A stretch of 64,000 nucleotides of DNA from CALODL01 sp942492115 (GCA_942492115.1 CALODL010000024.1:248001-312000), one strand, 5' to 3'. Shown: positions 27,651 through 37,124, counted from the stretch's first letter. Notes: generated by a model not told the origin, from the letters alone. Program-made: numbers and translations.

Positions 27651-29228
27651 TTATCTTGATCGGCCGCCCTTCTTCTTCTTCTTGGACTCTTCAGCCAGCT
27701 TGATCAGACGGTCTGACAACAGATTGAGTTCGCTCTCGTAGCTGTACTCGGGATTGTCATCGTCGTACTTGGACGAGGTTGAAGTGACCTGGAAGACCCG
27801 TTCGGCCTCTTTCTTGCCGTCAGCAGAGTGCATCGTCAGCCGACTGAGGTCTTCTTCGAGCTTGAAGATCACATCCTCGCTGGCCGCTGCGATTCCGAAG
27901 CTGATGCGTCCGTTCTGTTGATAGCACGAGAGGTCGAGCAGATGCGCTTCCTTGCTCGACGGCATGGTGTCCTTGAGCTGCACCAGGCGATCGGGCCACA
28001 ACACCTGCTCCTCTTCCCACAGCCCGACGATTTCGGTGATGTCCAGGCCCTTCTGGCAGCGTTTGATGTCCTTCTTGACCTTGGCAATCTGACTGTCGAG
28101 CCGCGCCGCCTCGTCTTCGTACGGCTTGATGGCGATGTAATGCGTCAGGTACACGACCGAGACGAGCGTCATGAGCGCCCCGAGCACGGCGGGCATGCGC
28201 CGACGATGGATTTCAGAGGCCGCTACGGCTCGCTTGGGATTGAGGAAATCAAAATCCAGGCGCCCTTCCGAAGCGTGCCCCAATCCGAGACCGATCACCG
28301 CCGCAAACGCGCTTCGTGGTTCGGTGATCGACGCGCCGGCAGGCACCCGATGGCCAGGATCGTAGACGATGGGCTCAACGCCAAAGCGCTTGTGCATCGC
28401 TACGCCCAGGCGGGACTCGAGGCCGCTGGACCCGGCCACGACGATGTGATCGAAATTCGTCGAAGGATCCGTCCTGCGATGGGCCTCCACGCTGCGATTG
28501 ATCTCGACCATCAAGCGATCGATGAGCAGTTGCTGTGGATCAACCGCTTCGGCTCCCGGCAGCCCCGGCAGCACATCATCTTCGGGGTCGAGCGATACCG
28601 AACCTGCCAGCGAGAACACCAGGGCGCCATCGCGCATGATCCCGATTTCAGTCAAGCGCGGACCAATGTCGGCGTAAAGCACGCGGCCGAGCACGTTGGC
28701 TCCGAGCATATCGTCCATGGCGACCCGGTTGGCGTAAGGGCGCAGCCCGATTCGCTCGAGACTCAGGCCCGCCGCAGCGCACACGTTCTTGTAGAAATCG
28801 AGTACCGACACCCGGATGGCCGCGATGAGTACCTCGAGCTGCTCTCTGCCCTCGGATTGCGGCAGGATGGCAAAATCGATCACGGCGCTGTCGAGCGGGA
28901 AAGGCAACTCCTTGGCGACCTGCAGGCGGACCATGCCGGCCAGTTCGCCGACGGCCACCGGCGGGAACATCATGTTCTTGAGAACGGCCTGGTTACGCGG
29001 AATGTCGACAATGGCGGCACGAACCTTGATACGCTCGTGGTCGAGGACCTTGCGGATGAACTGTCCCATGCCCTCGGCGTCATCGATATCAAGTCCGCCA
29101 GGAATGGCCGCGTCGAGAATACGCTTCACCCTGGCCTTACCGCGCTGCAGGTGCCACTGGACGACGCGCACATGTCGCGTATCCCAGTCAAAGCTCAGTA
29201 CCTGGCTATCTGATCCGATTCCGAGCAC
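27651..29228 (-). CDS. gspL: GspL-like protein (PilM-type ATPase fold fused to PilN-type part)
   Basis: A 525-residue inner-membrane T2SS assembly protein. The cytoplasmic actin-like PilM/GspL domain spans about 1-330 (VLGIGSDSQVLSFDWD, ELPFPLDSAVIDFA, VVAGSSGLESRLG). A membrane helix at about 345-367 (ALMTLVSVVYLTHYIAI) is followed by a periplasmic coiled coil and PilN/GspL-like fold. GspL recruits the ATPase GspE to the membrane. I set the start at GTG 29228, because AAGGAG lies six bases upstream and the frame then opens on the conserved first strand; this overlaps the gspK end by 23 bases, indicating translational coupling. An in-frame start at 29333 would give a meaningless extension. 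Confidence 0.86.
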   Translation of the reverse strand: MLGIGSDSQVLSFDWDTRHVRVVQWHLQRGKARVKRILDAAIPGGLDIDDAEGMGQFIRKVLDHERIKVRAAIVDIPRNQAVLKNMMFPPVAVGELAGMVRLQVAKELPFPLDSAVIDFAILPQSEGREQLEVLIAAIRVSVLDFYKNVCAAAGLSLERIGLRPYANRVAMDDMLGANVLGRVLYADIGPRLTEIGIMRDGALVFSLAGSVSLDPEDDVLPGLPGAEAVDPQQLLIDRLMVEINRSVEAHRRTDPSTNFDHIVVAGSSGLESRLGVAMHKRFGVEPIVYDPGHRVPAGASITEPRSAFAAVIGLGLGHASEGRLDFDFLNPKRAVAASEIHRRRMPAVLGALMTLVSVVYLTHYIAIKPYEDEAARLDSQIAKVKKDIKRCQKGLDITEIVGLWEEEQVLWPDRLVQLKDTMPSSKEAHLLDLSCYQQNGRISFGIAAASEDVIFKLEEDLSRLTMHSADGKKEAERVFQVTSTSSKYDDDNPEYSYESELNLLSDRLIKLAEESKKKKKGGRSR

Positions 29229-30903
29229 GCTGATCTCCTTCGTCCTGGCCGCGAATGGGGAAAGCATTGGCCCCCAGTTCGGCCGCGTCGCGATAGTACA
29301 GGAACTGCGGGACGTGCCCGCGTAACTCGACAACGACCTGCAAACGGACCATCTGGCCGATATGGTCCGCGTGGCCGATCGATTCGATGCTGAACTGCTG
29401 GCTGCGCGCCGTAATCTGGGGATAGATCTCGTTCGCCACAGCGCTCGGGATAACCCCTTCGGTCACCAACCACGCCGGCGTCGCCATCTGGATGCCATCG
29501 AGCCCGGGCCGCGCGGCGACGATGGCATCGACGTGTTCTGCGGTAAAGACATCATTGGTCAGACAGTTCAGTACGACACGCGGCGCCGTGTTGATGTTGA
29601 TCAAACCCTCGATCGGGCCTGCAGCCTGGGCACCCCGGGCCGTGGTCCGGTCACACAGCATGCTCACTTCCTCGACCGATACCGGACTCTCGGCAGTCGG
29701 GACGCTCTGCTGCGGTAAACGGCCCCCGCCCTCTCGTTCTTCGGCCATTTCATCCCCACCGCCGGGACTCGGAGTTCGGGAATCGCCTCCTGACGCGCCG
29801 TTGTCACCGCCCTGGGGATCTCCGAGCATGCGACCGTCCCCACCCGCCCCGCCGGCCGGACCACCCCCGTCACCGAGTGGCGCCTGGTCGCCTCCGAAGG
29901 AATGTCCGTACAGTTCCATGGGGGATGAAAAGCTCACCCCGGCTGCCTTGGCCTCTGAAATGTACTGATAAGTGGATTCATCGAGCTCGTCGCCGAACTC
30001 GTCACGCAGTGCCTGCACATCGCCGTTGAGGCTCACACGTTGCACATTGGCGTTGCTGCGATCGATGTCTCGTGACCAGACGGTCAGGTAGGGATGCAGT
30101 CCGCGGCTCAGCTGCCCATCCTCGTTGTCGGGCGGAAAAGTACGATCTCCATCATCCTCGTTGGGATCGAGCAAGCCGTTGCGGTTGACATCCTCACCGA
30201 ACAGATACGTCGCCGAGAAACCCTTGACCAGCAGCAGTTCCTCGACGGTGTCGAAATCGCCGTTCTTGATGGTGTAGGGCGTTTCGAGCAGAAGGTAGTA
30301 GTCGTCCTCGGCCCCTTCGAGGCCCGGCTCGCTGTCGCGATCGCGCCAGTCAATCAAAGCGTCGATCAAGGCGCCCGTCGGCGCATCCTCGGGCAACACC
30401 TGCTCGAGCAGCTTGCGCAACTGGCGACGGGGCGCGCGGTTGAGGTTCAGTTTGCTGCTTTCGTCAGTCACGCCGTAGCGCACCCGAAGGGTATCGTCCT
30501 GAGGGTCATCGGCTACCAGGGTGTACCGGAAGGTGGCCGAATCAGGGTCGATGCTGTCCGGCACATCGAGATCAGCCCAGTCACCCGCGGTACTCCACAC
30601 GACGCGATTGTGAAACTCGTCTTCATTGTCGTACCACACAGTCGGATCCTGCCGGGTCTCGCGGAGGATCAGCAACGCATGATGCACACCTGCCTCGGCG
30701 CACTGCCGCAGTTGGACTCTGTTGAGGTTGGCCTTCATGGCCGATCGCTGGGCATTGACTTTGAATGCGAAGCTGGCCGACAACAAGCCGAGCAGAAGCA
30801 CCACCGCCAGGACCATCGGCAGCACGAGGCCTCGATGATGCCACTCGCCGAACGCAGCCGGGCGCGGCCTGGCCCCTGACACCGTGACGTTCATCACGAC
30901 CAC
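29206..30903 (-). CDS. gspK: T2SS minor pseudopilin GspK
   Basis: A 565-residue GspK, the large minor pseudopilin thought to cap the pseudopilus tip. A hydrophobic N-terminal helix (GLVLPMVLAVVLLLGLLSA) follows a basic leader and, as usual for GspK, lacks Glu at +5. Family motifs include SKLNLNRAPRRQLRKL, LIDALIDWRDRDSEP, FDTVEELLLVKGF and, late, GLININTAPRVVLNCL (a helix-hairpin-helix-like part). GspK is usually about 320 residues. Here a Gly/Asp-rich insert at about 325-400 (GGGPAGGAGGDGRM and similar) explains part of the excess. It is translated just after gspJ. Met4 could also be the start. Confidence 0.9.
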   Translation of the reverse strand: MVVMNVTVSGARPRPAAFGEWHHRGLVLPMVLAVVLLLGLLSASFAFKVNAQRSAMKANLNRVQLRQCAEAGVHHALLILRETRQDPTVWYDNEDEFHNRVVWSTAGDWADLDVPDSIDPDSATFRYTLVADDPQDDTLRVRYGVTDESSKLNLNRAPRRQLRKLLEQVLPEDAPTGALIDALIDWRDRDSEPGLEGAEDDYYLLLETPYTIKNGDFDTVEELLLVKGFSATYLFGEDVNRNGLLDPNEDDGDRTFPPDNEDGQLSRGLHPYLTVWSRDIDRSNANVQRVSLNGDVQALRDEFGDELDESTYQYISEAKAAGVSFSSPMELYGHSFGGDQAPLGDGGGPAGGAGGDGRMLGDPQGGDNGASGGDSRTPSPGGGDEMAEEREGGGRLPQQSVPTAESPVSVEEVSMLCDRTTARGAQAAGPIEGLININTAPRVVLNCLTNDVFTAEHVDAIVAARPGLDGIQMATPAWLVTEGVIPSAVANEIYPQITARSQQFSIESIGHADHIGQMVRLQVVVELRGHVPQFLYYRDAAELGANAFPIRGQDEGDQRARNRIR

Positions 30904-30904
30904 G

Positions 30905-31765
30905 CTACAGCCCCCCTTCCGCAGCCAGCGTAGATGCCGCGCGAGTCACACGCGACTGAAAGAAGCTGTCGGCTTCGAAACAGCGGACAAAGGCGGTATA
31001 GCTCCGCGGCGGGAGCGGCTCCTGCTCACCTTCGAGGTCGATATCGACCTCCTCGAGAGCCAGCTCTTCGAACTCTTCCTGCTCGATCGTCTCGTAGCCA
31101 ACAGTCACGCGGACCATCTGCGGCAACGCGCTGTTGTCACCCATTTGCATGGCCGTCCAGTCCTCGTGCCATTGGCCGCCGTCGAAGTAGCGGAATTCGA
31201 GTAACTTGATCTCGGGAGCATACAACTGCAGGCGGAACGACTGCTCGGCGTCCTCGACCTCAGCATCATCCTCGAACTCACTGTCAATACCATCGGAGAT
31301 GCGACTGCTGCCGGAACGGATCGATGTTTGCCGCAGCGTCTTCAGTTCCTGACGGACCAGCCCGAGTGCGAGCGGCACACCGTTCTCGTCAGTGATCTCT
31401 TCATCCCATGCAATGAAATAGCGCACCTGCTTGATGTCGTGCTGCCCGGGTAGAGCATCATCGCGCAATGACCGCCGCTCGAAGAGATCCTTGCTGGGTA
31501 CGGCATGTGTCTGGACCGTGATCGAATAGCGGTCGCCGACGATCCCCGGACCGAAACCCGGCACGAATCCGGCCGACGAGCGAATCTCGTCACTGATCTG
31601 ACGCAGCAGCAGACGAGCCAGATACGCTTCGTTGACCGCAGCGTTGCCGCGCTCACGGCGCTGCAATGCATAGAAATAGAATTGAAACATCATCCCCAGG
31701 ATGATGACCAGCAGGAACAAGGCCAGCATGACTTCGAGCAACGTGAACGCGCGTCGACGTCTCAT
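30905..31765 (-). CDS. gspJ: T2SS minor pseudopilin GspJ
   Basis: A 286-residue prepilin-like protein: leader MRRRRA, then FTLLEVMLALFLLVIILGM, with Glu +5 and Ala at -1. The head has GspJ features, with an N-terminal helix (YLARLLLRQISDEIRSS) and a late strand pattern LLEFRYFDGGQWHEDW seen in GspJ (the WxxxW region). GspJ binds GspI and GspK in the pseudopilus tip. The ATG of this gene overlaps the stop of gspI by four bases. It is longer than typical GspJ (about 200) because of acidic inserts (DSEFEDDAEVEDAEQ). Confidence 0.9.
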   Translation of the reverse strand: MRRRRAFTLLEVMLALFLLVIILGMMFQFYFYALQRRERGNAAVNEAYLARLLLRQISDEIRSSAGFVPGFGPGIVGDRYSITVQTHAVPSKDLFERRSLRDDALPGQHDIKQVRYFIAWDEEITDENGVPLALGLVRQELKTLRQTSIRSGSSRISDGIDSEFEDDAEVEDAEQSFRLQLYAPEIKLLEFRYFDGGQWHEDWTAMQMGDNSALPQMVRVTVGYETIEQEEFEELALEEVDIDLEGEQEPLPPRSYTAFVRCFEADSFFQSRVTRAASTLAAEGGL

Positions 31766-32511
31766 GGGCGCTTCCCTCTCTGATCGCCACCTTCGCCTCC
31801 GCCACCACCGCCGCCCTGGCCGCGGTTGATGAGATCCTGCACATCCCCGAGATCCGTGGGGATCTCGCCCGACATGCCGGCGTCCATGAGTTGCTGCATC
31901 TGTTCGGACGTCAAATTGAAATCACCGCCGAGGTTCTCCATGAGCACCGGCATCAACTCCATGAGCGTCGTGATGTCCATCTCAGCGAACATCGCCGGTG
32001 AAATGTCGGTGGGATCAGCAATGTCGGGCGGCAACGCCGACGCGATCTCATCGAGCTGCTCTTCGGTCAAACCGAAGTCGCGCTGCAGATCGAGATTGGC
32101 CGGCTGAGGACGGATGGTATGCAATGTCGCAACGATCTCGGCATCATCGATGTTGCCGTTCTCGCCGTCCTCGTCGGTCGCGCCATAGAGGATATCGAGG
32201 CGCACTTGATACATGTCGATGATGTCGTCGTGAGGGATAATCTCGAAGCGCCAGAAATAGCCGGGGAAGATCTCGCCGAATTCATCTTCCATCTCGCGCT
32301 CGATGAACAGCGTACCCGTATCGAGCTGCCCCATCTTGGCATCCGCGAGCATCATGGCCTGTGCGAGGTTCTCGTTGCCGTAACCGGTCCGGAGTGACTG
32401 GTTCATCTGGATGCCGATTGCCGCCAGCGCCGACACCAGGATGGCCAACGCCAGCACGACTTCGAGCAGCATGGCACCGCGCAGTCTGTGTTGTGCCGGG
32501 CGCGTGTTCAT
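31762..32511 (-). CDS. gspI: T2SS minor pseudopilin GspI
   Basis: A 249-residue prepilin-like protein: leader MNTRPAQHRLRG, then AMLLEVVLALAILVSALAA with Glu +5. The MLLEVVLALAIL pattern and the following AQAMMLADAKMGQL match GspI. Residues from about 115 on are unlike normal GspI (about 120 residues): a Met/Glu/Asp-rich helical region (MFAEMDITTLMELMPVLMEN) and a Gly-rich end (GQGGGGGGGEGG). The extension is not recognisable. It overlaps gspH upstream and gspJ downstream by four bases each, so the minor pseudopilins are translationally coupled. Confidence 0.87.
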   Translation of the reverse strand: MNTRPAQHRLRGAMLLEVVLALAILVSALAAIGIQMNQSLRTGYGNENLAQAMMLADAKMGQLDTGTLFIEREMEDEFGEIFPGYFWRFEIIPHDDIIDMYQVRLDILYGATDEDGENGNIDDAEIVATLHTIRPQPANLDLQRDFGLTEEQLDEIASALPPDIADPTDISPAMFAEMDITTLMELMPVLMENLGGDFNLTSEQMQQLMDAGMSGEIPTDLGDVQDLINRGQGGGGGGGEGGDQRGKRP

Positions 32512-33302
32512 CTCTCTCCCATGTTGATTTCAAGCACATCATCCTCGGTCAGCCGCCGCTGTGTGACGAAGTCACGCCGCAGAAGCGCCGAGTGCCCGCG
32601 ATCCAGCAGAATATCGATTTCGTCGTCGTCGAGAGGCCTCTGCAGAAAGATGGTGCCAAGCCGCCCATCGAATATGACCGACAGCTGTTCGTACTCTTCC
32701 AGGTTGCCCTCGTCGAATCCGTCATAGGGTGTATTGACAAGTCGCCAGGTCATCCATTCGCTGGTCCCGTCAGGATTCAGTACGAGGGCCCACGAGTCAT
32801 CGCGATCGAGGCCAAACTCTTCCTTGCGGTCCTCCTCGTCATCGAATTCCTGTTCCTCGACCTCGAGCTCGACAGCTTCGAAAGTAGGTTCACCAATGCG
32901 AATGTCGTAGCACCACACATCCCCCAGGAACACACGCTGCTGGGCCCACGAGGCAGCGACGGCAACATATTCTCCGGGGTAATCGATGGGCTCGTTCTCG
33001 AATTCGACATAAGGTTGCAGTCGTTGACTGGCCGGGAGCTCGTCGAATTCCTCGTCATCTTCGGTCAGAAAACGAATCCGGTAACGCAGACCACCCAGCA
33101 TCGCGTTGGCCCGGGTCATGCTGATGAGGGAGCGGAAGCGCTCTGCGGATTCAGGCAAAGCCCCACGGCGCAGTGGATTCTGGAAGTTGGTCACCGCGAA
33201 ATAGGCCATGACCGCCAGAATGGCGAGCACGAGCATGAGTTCGACGAGCGTAAACGCCTGCCGCCGCCCGGTCGAATTCAATTGCCACGATCTGCTCTCC
33301 AC
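32508..33302 (-). CDS. gspH: T2SS minor pseudopilin GspH
   Basis: A 264-residue prepilin-like protein with leader MESRSWQLNSTGRRQA, then FTLVELMLVLAILAVMAYFA. The region after the helix (ESAERFRSLISMTRANAML, then GLRYRIRF) is the GspH/FimT pattern in which a helix packs against a beta head. GspH links the tip complex to the GspG shaft. An acidic stretch (EVEEQEFDDEEDRKEE) lies near the middle. The order gspG-H-I-J-K is canonical. A gap of about 120 bases separates it from gspG; I see no strong terminator there. Confidence 0.88.
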   Translation of the reverse strand: MESRSWQLNSTGRRQAFTLVELMLVLAILAVMAYFAVTNFQNPLRRGALPESAERFRSLISMTRANAMLGGLRYRIRFLTEDDEEFDELPASQRLQPYVEFENEPIDYPGEYVAVAASWAQQRVFLGDVWCYDIRIGEPTFEAVELEVEEQEFDDEEDRKEEFGLDRDDSWALVLNPDGTSEWMTWRLVNTPYDGFDEGNLEEYEQLSVIFDGRLGTIFLQRPLDDDEIDILLDRGHSALLRRDFVTQRRLTEDDVLEINMGER

Positions 33303-33426
33303 TGTGCTATCCCCGCGGCAGAGTAGGTCATGGCGAGTGGACCGCAGGAACCATCCCGGGATCGGCCGATGCGGACCGGCTCAACTCGTGCTGTACTACT
33401 CTCCCAGTTTCATGTGCCCACGCGCA

Positions 33427-33879
33427 CTATTCTTCCTTTGGATAGTTCGTGATGTCGTCCTCGGTTCCCTCTTCACCATCCGGGCCAAAACTGACGAGGT
33501 CGTAGCCGTCCTCCTGCACTTCGCCCGGATAGGTGTAGACGAGCTCATTCAACCATGGATCTTCGAATTTCTGCGTGCTCTTGAGGAATGGCTTGTACGC
33601 ATCCTGCTGATCATCATCGAGATAGTCGGGCGCCTCGATGAGATCGACGAGTTCTTCGGGAAACTTACCGTACTCGAGATGAAACAGTTCGATCGCGCCA
33701 CCGATGGTCCCGGAAGCACCGACCATGGCTGTTGCGGCCTTGATCTTCGCCTTCTCCTGAGCGCCCATCATGGACGGCACCACGAACATGGCCAGCAGGG
33801 CCAGAATGCCAACGACGAGCATGACTTCAACCAGGGTAAAGCCCTGACGACGCTGTGTTCTTCTTGTGCGATGCTGCAT
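33427..33879 (-). CDS. gspG: T2SS major pseudopilin GspG
   Basis: A 150-residue protein of the standard GspG length. Leader MQHRTRRTQRRQG, then FTLVEVMLVVGILALLAMF, Gly at -1 and Glu at +5. The head has the GspG signature (GAIELFHLEYGKFPEEL, KFEDPWLNELVYTYPGE) and ends in the calcium loop SFGPDGEEGTEDDITNYP, which in known GspG structures holds a Ca ion needed for stability. GspG builds the pseudopilus that pushes substrates through the secretin. GCAGGAGAC precedes the ATG. It sits directly after gspF in the T2SS operon. Confidence 0.95.
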   Translation of the reverse strand: MQHRTRRTQRRQGFTLVEVMLVVGILALLAMFVVPSMMGAQEKAKIKAATAMVGASGTIGGAIELFHLEYGKFPEELVDLIEAPDYLDDDQQDAYKPFLKSTQKFEDPWLNELVYTYPGEVQEDGYDLVSFGPDGEEGTEDDITNYPKEE

Positions 33880-33916
33880 TGTGTGTCTCCTGCACTTATG
33901 GGTGCGTCACTAAGGT

Positions 33917-35113
33917 CTATATTTCCGATCCCATCGTCAGAATCGGCACGAGCAGTGCGATGGCGATGATCGCAATGATGCCTGCCATGGCCACCAGCAT
34001 GATCGGCTCGATCAAACGGACGCCCATGTCAATCATACGCGCCGTGCGCGCCTCATTACTGTCCGCAATTTGTACGAGAACATTTTCGAGATTATTACTT
34101 TCTTCGGCGACCGCAATCATGTCGACGACATCCATGGGCAGCAACGAACACTGGGCCAGGGGTTCTGACATGGCGCCGCCGCGCTGTACGTTATCGTGCG
34201 CTTTGTCGATCTCCTCCGCGAGTATCTCGTTGCCCGCGGAGTCACGCGAGATCTTCAAGGCCTGCAGGATCGGAACGCCACTCGAGAGCATGGTTCCGAG
34301 GATTCTGCAGAAGCGGCACAGAGCGATCATGATCAGGGTCTTCCCCAATACGGGCATCTTGAGCGCCAACACATCGACCTGGTAGCTCCCGCGGGGCGTT
34401 TTCGCATAATACATGAAGCCGACCACCAGCAAGACCAGGCCGAGCAGGATGAACAGCCCGTGGTTGAGCAGAATGTCGCACGTGCCGAAAACCGACTTGG
34501 TCAGCAGATTCAACTTGTCCTGATCCAGGAAGTCGCGCAACTGCGGCACCACCACGGTCATCAGCACGGTGATCAGCGTGGTCCCGACGAACATCAGGAT
34601 TGCCGGATAGACCATCGAGCCAATGAGTTTGTTCTTCAATTCGTCCTGCCGCTCGGTGAACTGGGCCACACGGGCCAGAACATCCTCGAGGAACCCGCCG
34701 CGCTCACCGGCACGAACCATCGCCAGGTACAGATTGTTGAACGCGTTGGGATGCTTGGCCATCGAATCGGTCAGGGTCATTCCGCCCGCGACGTCTTCGC
34801 GAATCTCACGGATTATTTCCGAAAGCGTGGGGTTGGGTGTCTGTTTGCCGAGGACATCGAGTGCCCGCAAGACGGGGACGCCGGCCCGAAGCAGGTCAGC
34901 CAACTGGCCATAGAATACCGTCAGATGTCGCGAGCGGACTGTCTTCTGACGACCCAGAAATGAGGACTGCGCCTCGCTGCCTTCGGCAACCACGATGGGA
35001 AACAGTGCCTTGTCAGCCAACTGCCCCATCGCAGCTTGCTGATTGTCGGCAACGAGGGTGCCCTGGACGTGAGCGCCCTTCTGATCCACCGCTTTGTAGC
35101 TGAACATCGGCAT
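33917..35113 (-). CDS. gspF: T2SS inner-membrane platform protein GspF
   Basis: A 398-residue GspF. It starts MPMFSYKAVDQKGAHVQGTL, typical of the family, and carries two GspF domains (about 65-190 and 265-390). Membrane helices lie at about 165-195 (MVYPAILMFVGTTLITVLMTVV), 215-240 and 370-395. The conserved VRAGERGG and AVAEESNNLE segments mark equivalent points of the two domains. GspF contacts GspE, GspL and GspM and handles pseudopilin insertion. Its order (E, F, G) is canonical. It is distinct from the other two F/PilC proteins in the window. Confidence 0.94.
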   Translation of the reverse strand: MPMFSYKAVDQKGAHVQGTLVADNQQAAMGQLADKALFPIVVAEGSEAQSSFLGRQKTVRSRHLTVFYGQLADLLRAGVPVLRALDVLGKQTPNPTLSEIIREIREDVAGGMTLTDSMAKHPNAFNNLYLAMVRAGERGGFLEDVLARVAQFTERQDELKNKLIGSMVYPAILMFVGTTLITVLMTVVVPQLRDFLDQDKLNLLTKSVFGTCDILLNHGLFILLGLVLLVVGFMYYAKTPRGSYQVDVLALKMPVLGKTLIMIALCRFCRILGTMLSSGVPILQALKISRDSAGNEILAEEIDKAHDNVQRGGAMSEPLAQCSLLPMDVVDMIAVAEESNNLENVLVQIADSNEARTARMIDMGVRLIEPIMLVAMAGIIAIIAIALLVPILTMGSEI

Positions 35114-35302
35114 GTTTCATACCCGCGGGGGGATCAACGAGAAGCTGTTGCCAATTCTCGTTACCATTACTCCGACAGACACTTATGTCAATTCCCGTGA
35201 ACTGGGGACCTTCACTGCTTCGGCCGTTTGCTGTATTTTTCTACACATGGGATCGGGGTGGATTGCAGGAATGAGCCATTTGCCGACCGCACGCACCGAG
35301 GA

Positions 35303-35360
35303 TTGGGGTTCCCCAACAAACTGTTGCGACGCAAATAATTAGCCCAGACGGCACGCCGTC
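35303..35360 (-). other. two inverted repeats in the gspE-gspF gap
   Basis: A hairpin GACGGC-GT-GCCGTC (35347-35360) overlaps the gspE stop codon, and a second, TTGGGG-AA-CCCCAA (35303-35316), follows. Neither has a clear U tract, so they may weaken rather than end transcription or stabilise the gspE message. The remaining gap (to 35114) contains a perfect TTGACA (35186-35191) but no good -10. Confidence 0.35.
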
Positions 35361-37032
35361 ACGCTTTGCTGACGCGCAGGACCTCTTCAACGGTCGTGAT
35401 GCCGTCGAGCACCTTGCTCCAACCGTCCACCCGCAGCACACGCAGGCCGGCCTTGACGGCATTCTGCAGGAGGAGATTGGCGCTGGCGCGCTGATTGACC
35501 ATCTCTTTGAGCTCATCGCTGAAGACCAGCAGCTCGAAGATACCCTGGCGCCCCGAGTACCCGGAGCCACGGCATTCGCGGCACCCCTTGCCGTGATAGA
35601 GCGTTTGCCCCTCCCACTTGAAATCCGCCGGCAGTCGGTCCGGATTGACGTCCATCGGCTCCTTGCAGTCCTTGCAGATGCGGCGGAGAAGACGCTGGGC
35701 CATAACGCCTTCGACGGTACTGCTGACGAGAAACGGCTCAACCCCCATATCGAGCAGACGCGTACTGGCAGTCACGGCATCGTTCGTGTGCAGGGTGCTG
35801 AACACGAGGTGACCCGTGAGTGACGCATTGATCGCGACCTCGGCCGTCTCCTTGTCGCGAATCTCACCCACGAGAATGACGTCCGGGTCGTGGCGCAGGA
35901 ATGAACGCAAACCGCGCGCAAAGTCGAGCCCGATCTTGTGATTGACCTGGACCTGATTGACACCCTCCAGGTAATACTCGATTGGATCTTCGATCGTCAG
36001 GATCTTGACGGCGTCGGACTTGATGAGGTTGAGGGCCGCGTACAGCGTGGTCGTTTTTCCGGAACCCGTCGGCCCGGTCACGAGAATGATACCGTGCGGC
36101 TTTGCAATGATGTCCTCGAAGTGCCTGTAGGTCTCCTCGTGCATGCCGAGGCTGGTCAATGACAGCAGGGTCGCGGCCTTGTCGAGAATACGCATGACGA
36201 CCGCTTCGCCAAACGGGGTCGGAATGATACTGACACGGACATCGATGTCACGACCCTGCGTGCGGATCTTGAATCCACCATCCTGGGGAAGGCGTTTTTC
36301 GGCAATGTTGAGGTTGGCCAGAATCTTGATACGGCTGATGATCGCCAGCTGGAAATTGCGAATTGCGGCCGGCACGGGGGCCGAGTTGAGTACGCCGTCG
36401 ATACGATAGCGGATGCCCAGTCCATGCTCGTACGGCTCGATGTGGACGTCGGTTGCGCGATCGCGAATGGCCTCGATGAGGATCTCGTTGACCAGTTTGA
36501 CGACCGTGGCCTCCTGGGCCATCTCGATTGCGTCGTCGGAGACATCGATCGAATCGCTGAGGATTTCGACGTCGGAGCTCTCATCCTCACCGACCATCTC
36601 GGCAATCGTTGAACCGCCAACACCGTAGTGCTCCTTGATCAGCCGATTGACCTCGGCCTCCGGCGCCAGGGCAATCTTGATCTCTTTGCCCAGGACCATC
36701 CGCAGTTCGTCAAAAGCATACAGGTCCGGCGCCCGATGGGTGACGACGGTAATCGCGCCGTTCTGCTGAGCAACGGGAATGAACCCGTAGCGATGCACGA
36801 GCTGGGCCGAGACTTTGGACAATAGTGCCGGATCGATGTCGACGTTGCTGAGATCGACCAGCGGAAGAGCATACTGCTTGGCGATGACCTCGAGAGCGGC
36901 TCTTTCAGAAACCATGCCCAGACGGATCAGCGTTTTTTCGATCGGTTCCTCCGGGAACTGGGCGGCCTGTGCCTGCGACAGCTCATCCGGTGTGATCGTC
37001 TGCTTCTGTATTAGTAAGTCCGTGAGACTCAT
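35359..37032 (-). CDS. gspE: T2SS assembly ATPase GspE
   Basis: A 557-residue cytoplasmic ATPase that drives pseudopilus growth; first gene of the T2SS operon. The N-terminal MshEN/GspE_N domain (about 1-150) is followed by Walker A GPTGSGKTTTLYAAL at about 320, Asp box LTIEDPIEYYLEGVNQ, Walker B VILVGEIRDKETAEVA and His box LVFSTLHTNDAVTA. The zinc tetracysteine is CKDC and CRECRGSGYSGRQG. Followed by gspF and gspG in canonical order, so GspE is the best name. A promoter-like pair lies 93 bases upstream in an AT-rich gap. Confidence 0.95.
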   Translation of the reverse strand: MSLTDLLIQKQTITPDELSQAQAAQFPEEPIEKTLIRLGMVSERAALEVIAKQYALPLVDLSNVDIDPALLSKVSAQLVHRYGFIPVAQQNGAITVVTHRAPDLYAFDELRMVLGKEIKIALAPEAEVNRLIKEHYGVGGSTIAEMVGEDESSDVEILSDSIDVSDDAIEMAQEATVVKLVNEILIEAIRDRATDVHIEPYEHGLGIRYRIDGVLNSAPVPAAIRNFQLAIISRIKILANLNIAEKRLPQDGGFKIRTQGRDIDVRVSIIPTPFGEAVVMRILDKAATLLSLTSLGMHEETYRHFEDIIAKPHGIILVTGPTGSGKTTTLYAALNLIKSDAVKILTIEDPIEYYLEGVNQVQVNHKIGLDFARGLRSFLRHDPDVILVGEIRDKETAEVAINASLTGHLVFSTLHTNDAVTASTRLLDMGVEPFLVSSTVEGVMAQRLLRRICKDCKEPMDVNPDRLPADFKWEGQTLYHGKGCRECRGSGYSGRQGIFELLVFSDELKEMVNQRASANLLLQNAVKAGLRVLRVDGWSKVLDGITTVEEVLRVSKA

Positions 37033-37124
37033 TTACTTCCACTTTCATGGCGAATTGTGGGCGTACCGGGCCCTCAATATCACGTGTACCCCGCGTTGGG
37101 CGAGGCAGTTGCAAATAATCATCA

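Noticed and set aside
27828..29213. A 461-codon plus-strand open frame
   Set aside because: It is the mirror of the GspL-like gene and has no recognisable motif.
35186..35191. A perfect TTGACA upstream of gspF
   Set aside because: No acceptable -10 element lies 16-18 bases downstream, so I did not call a promoter.
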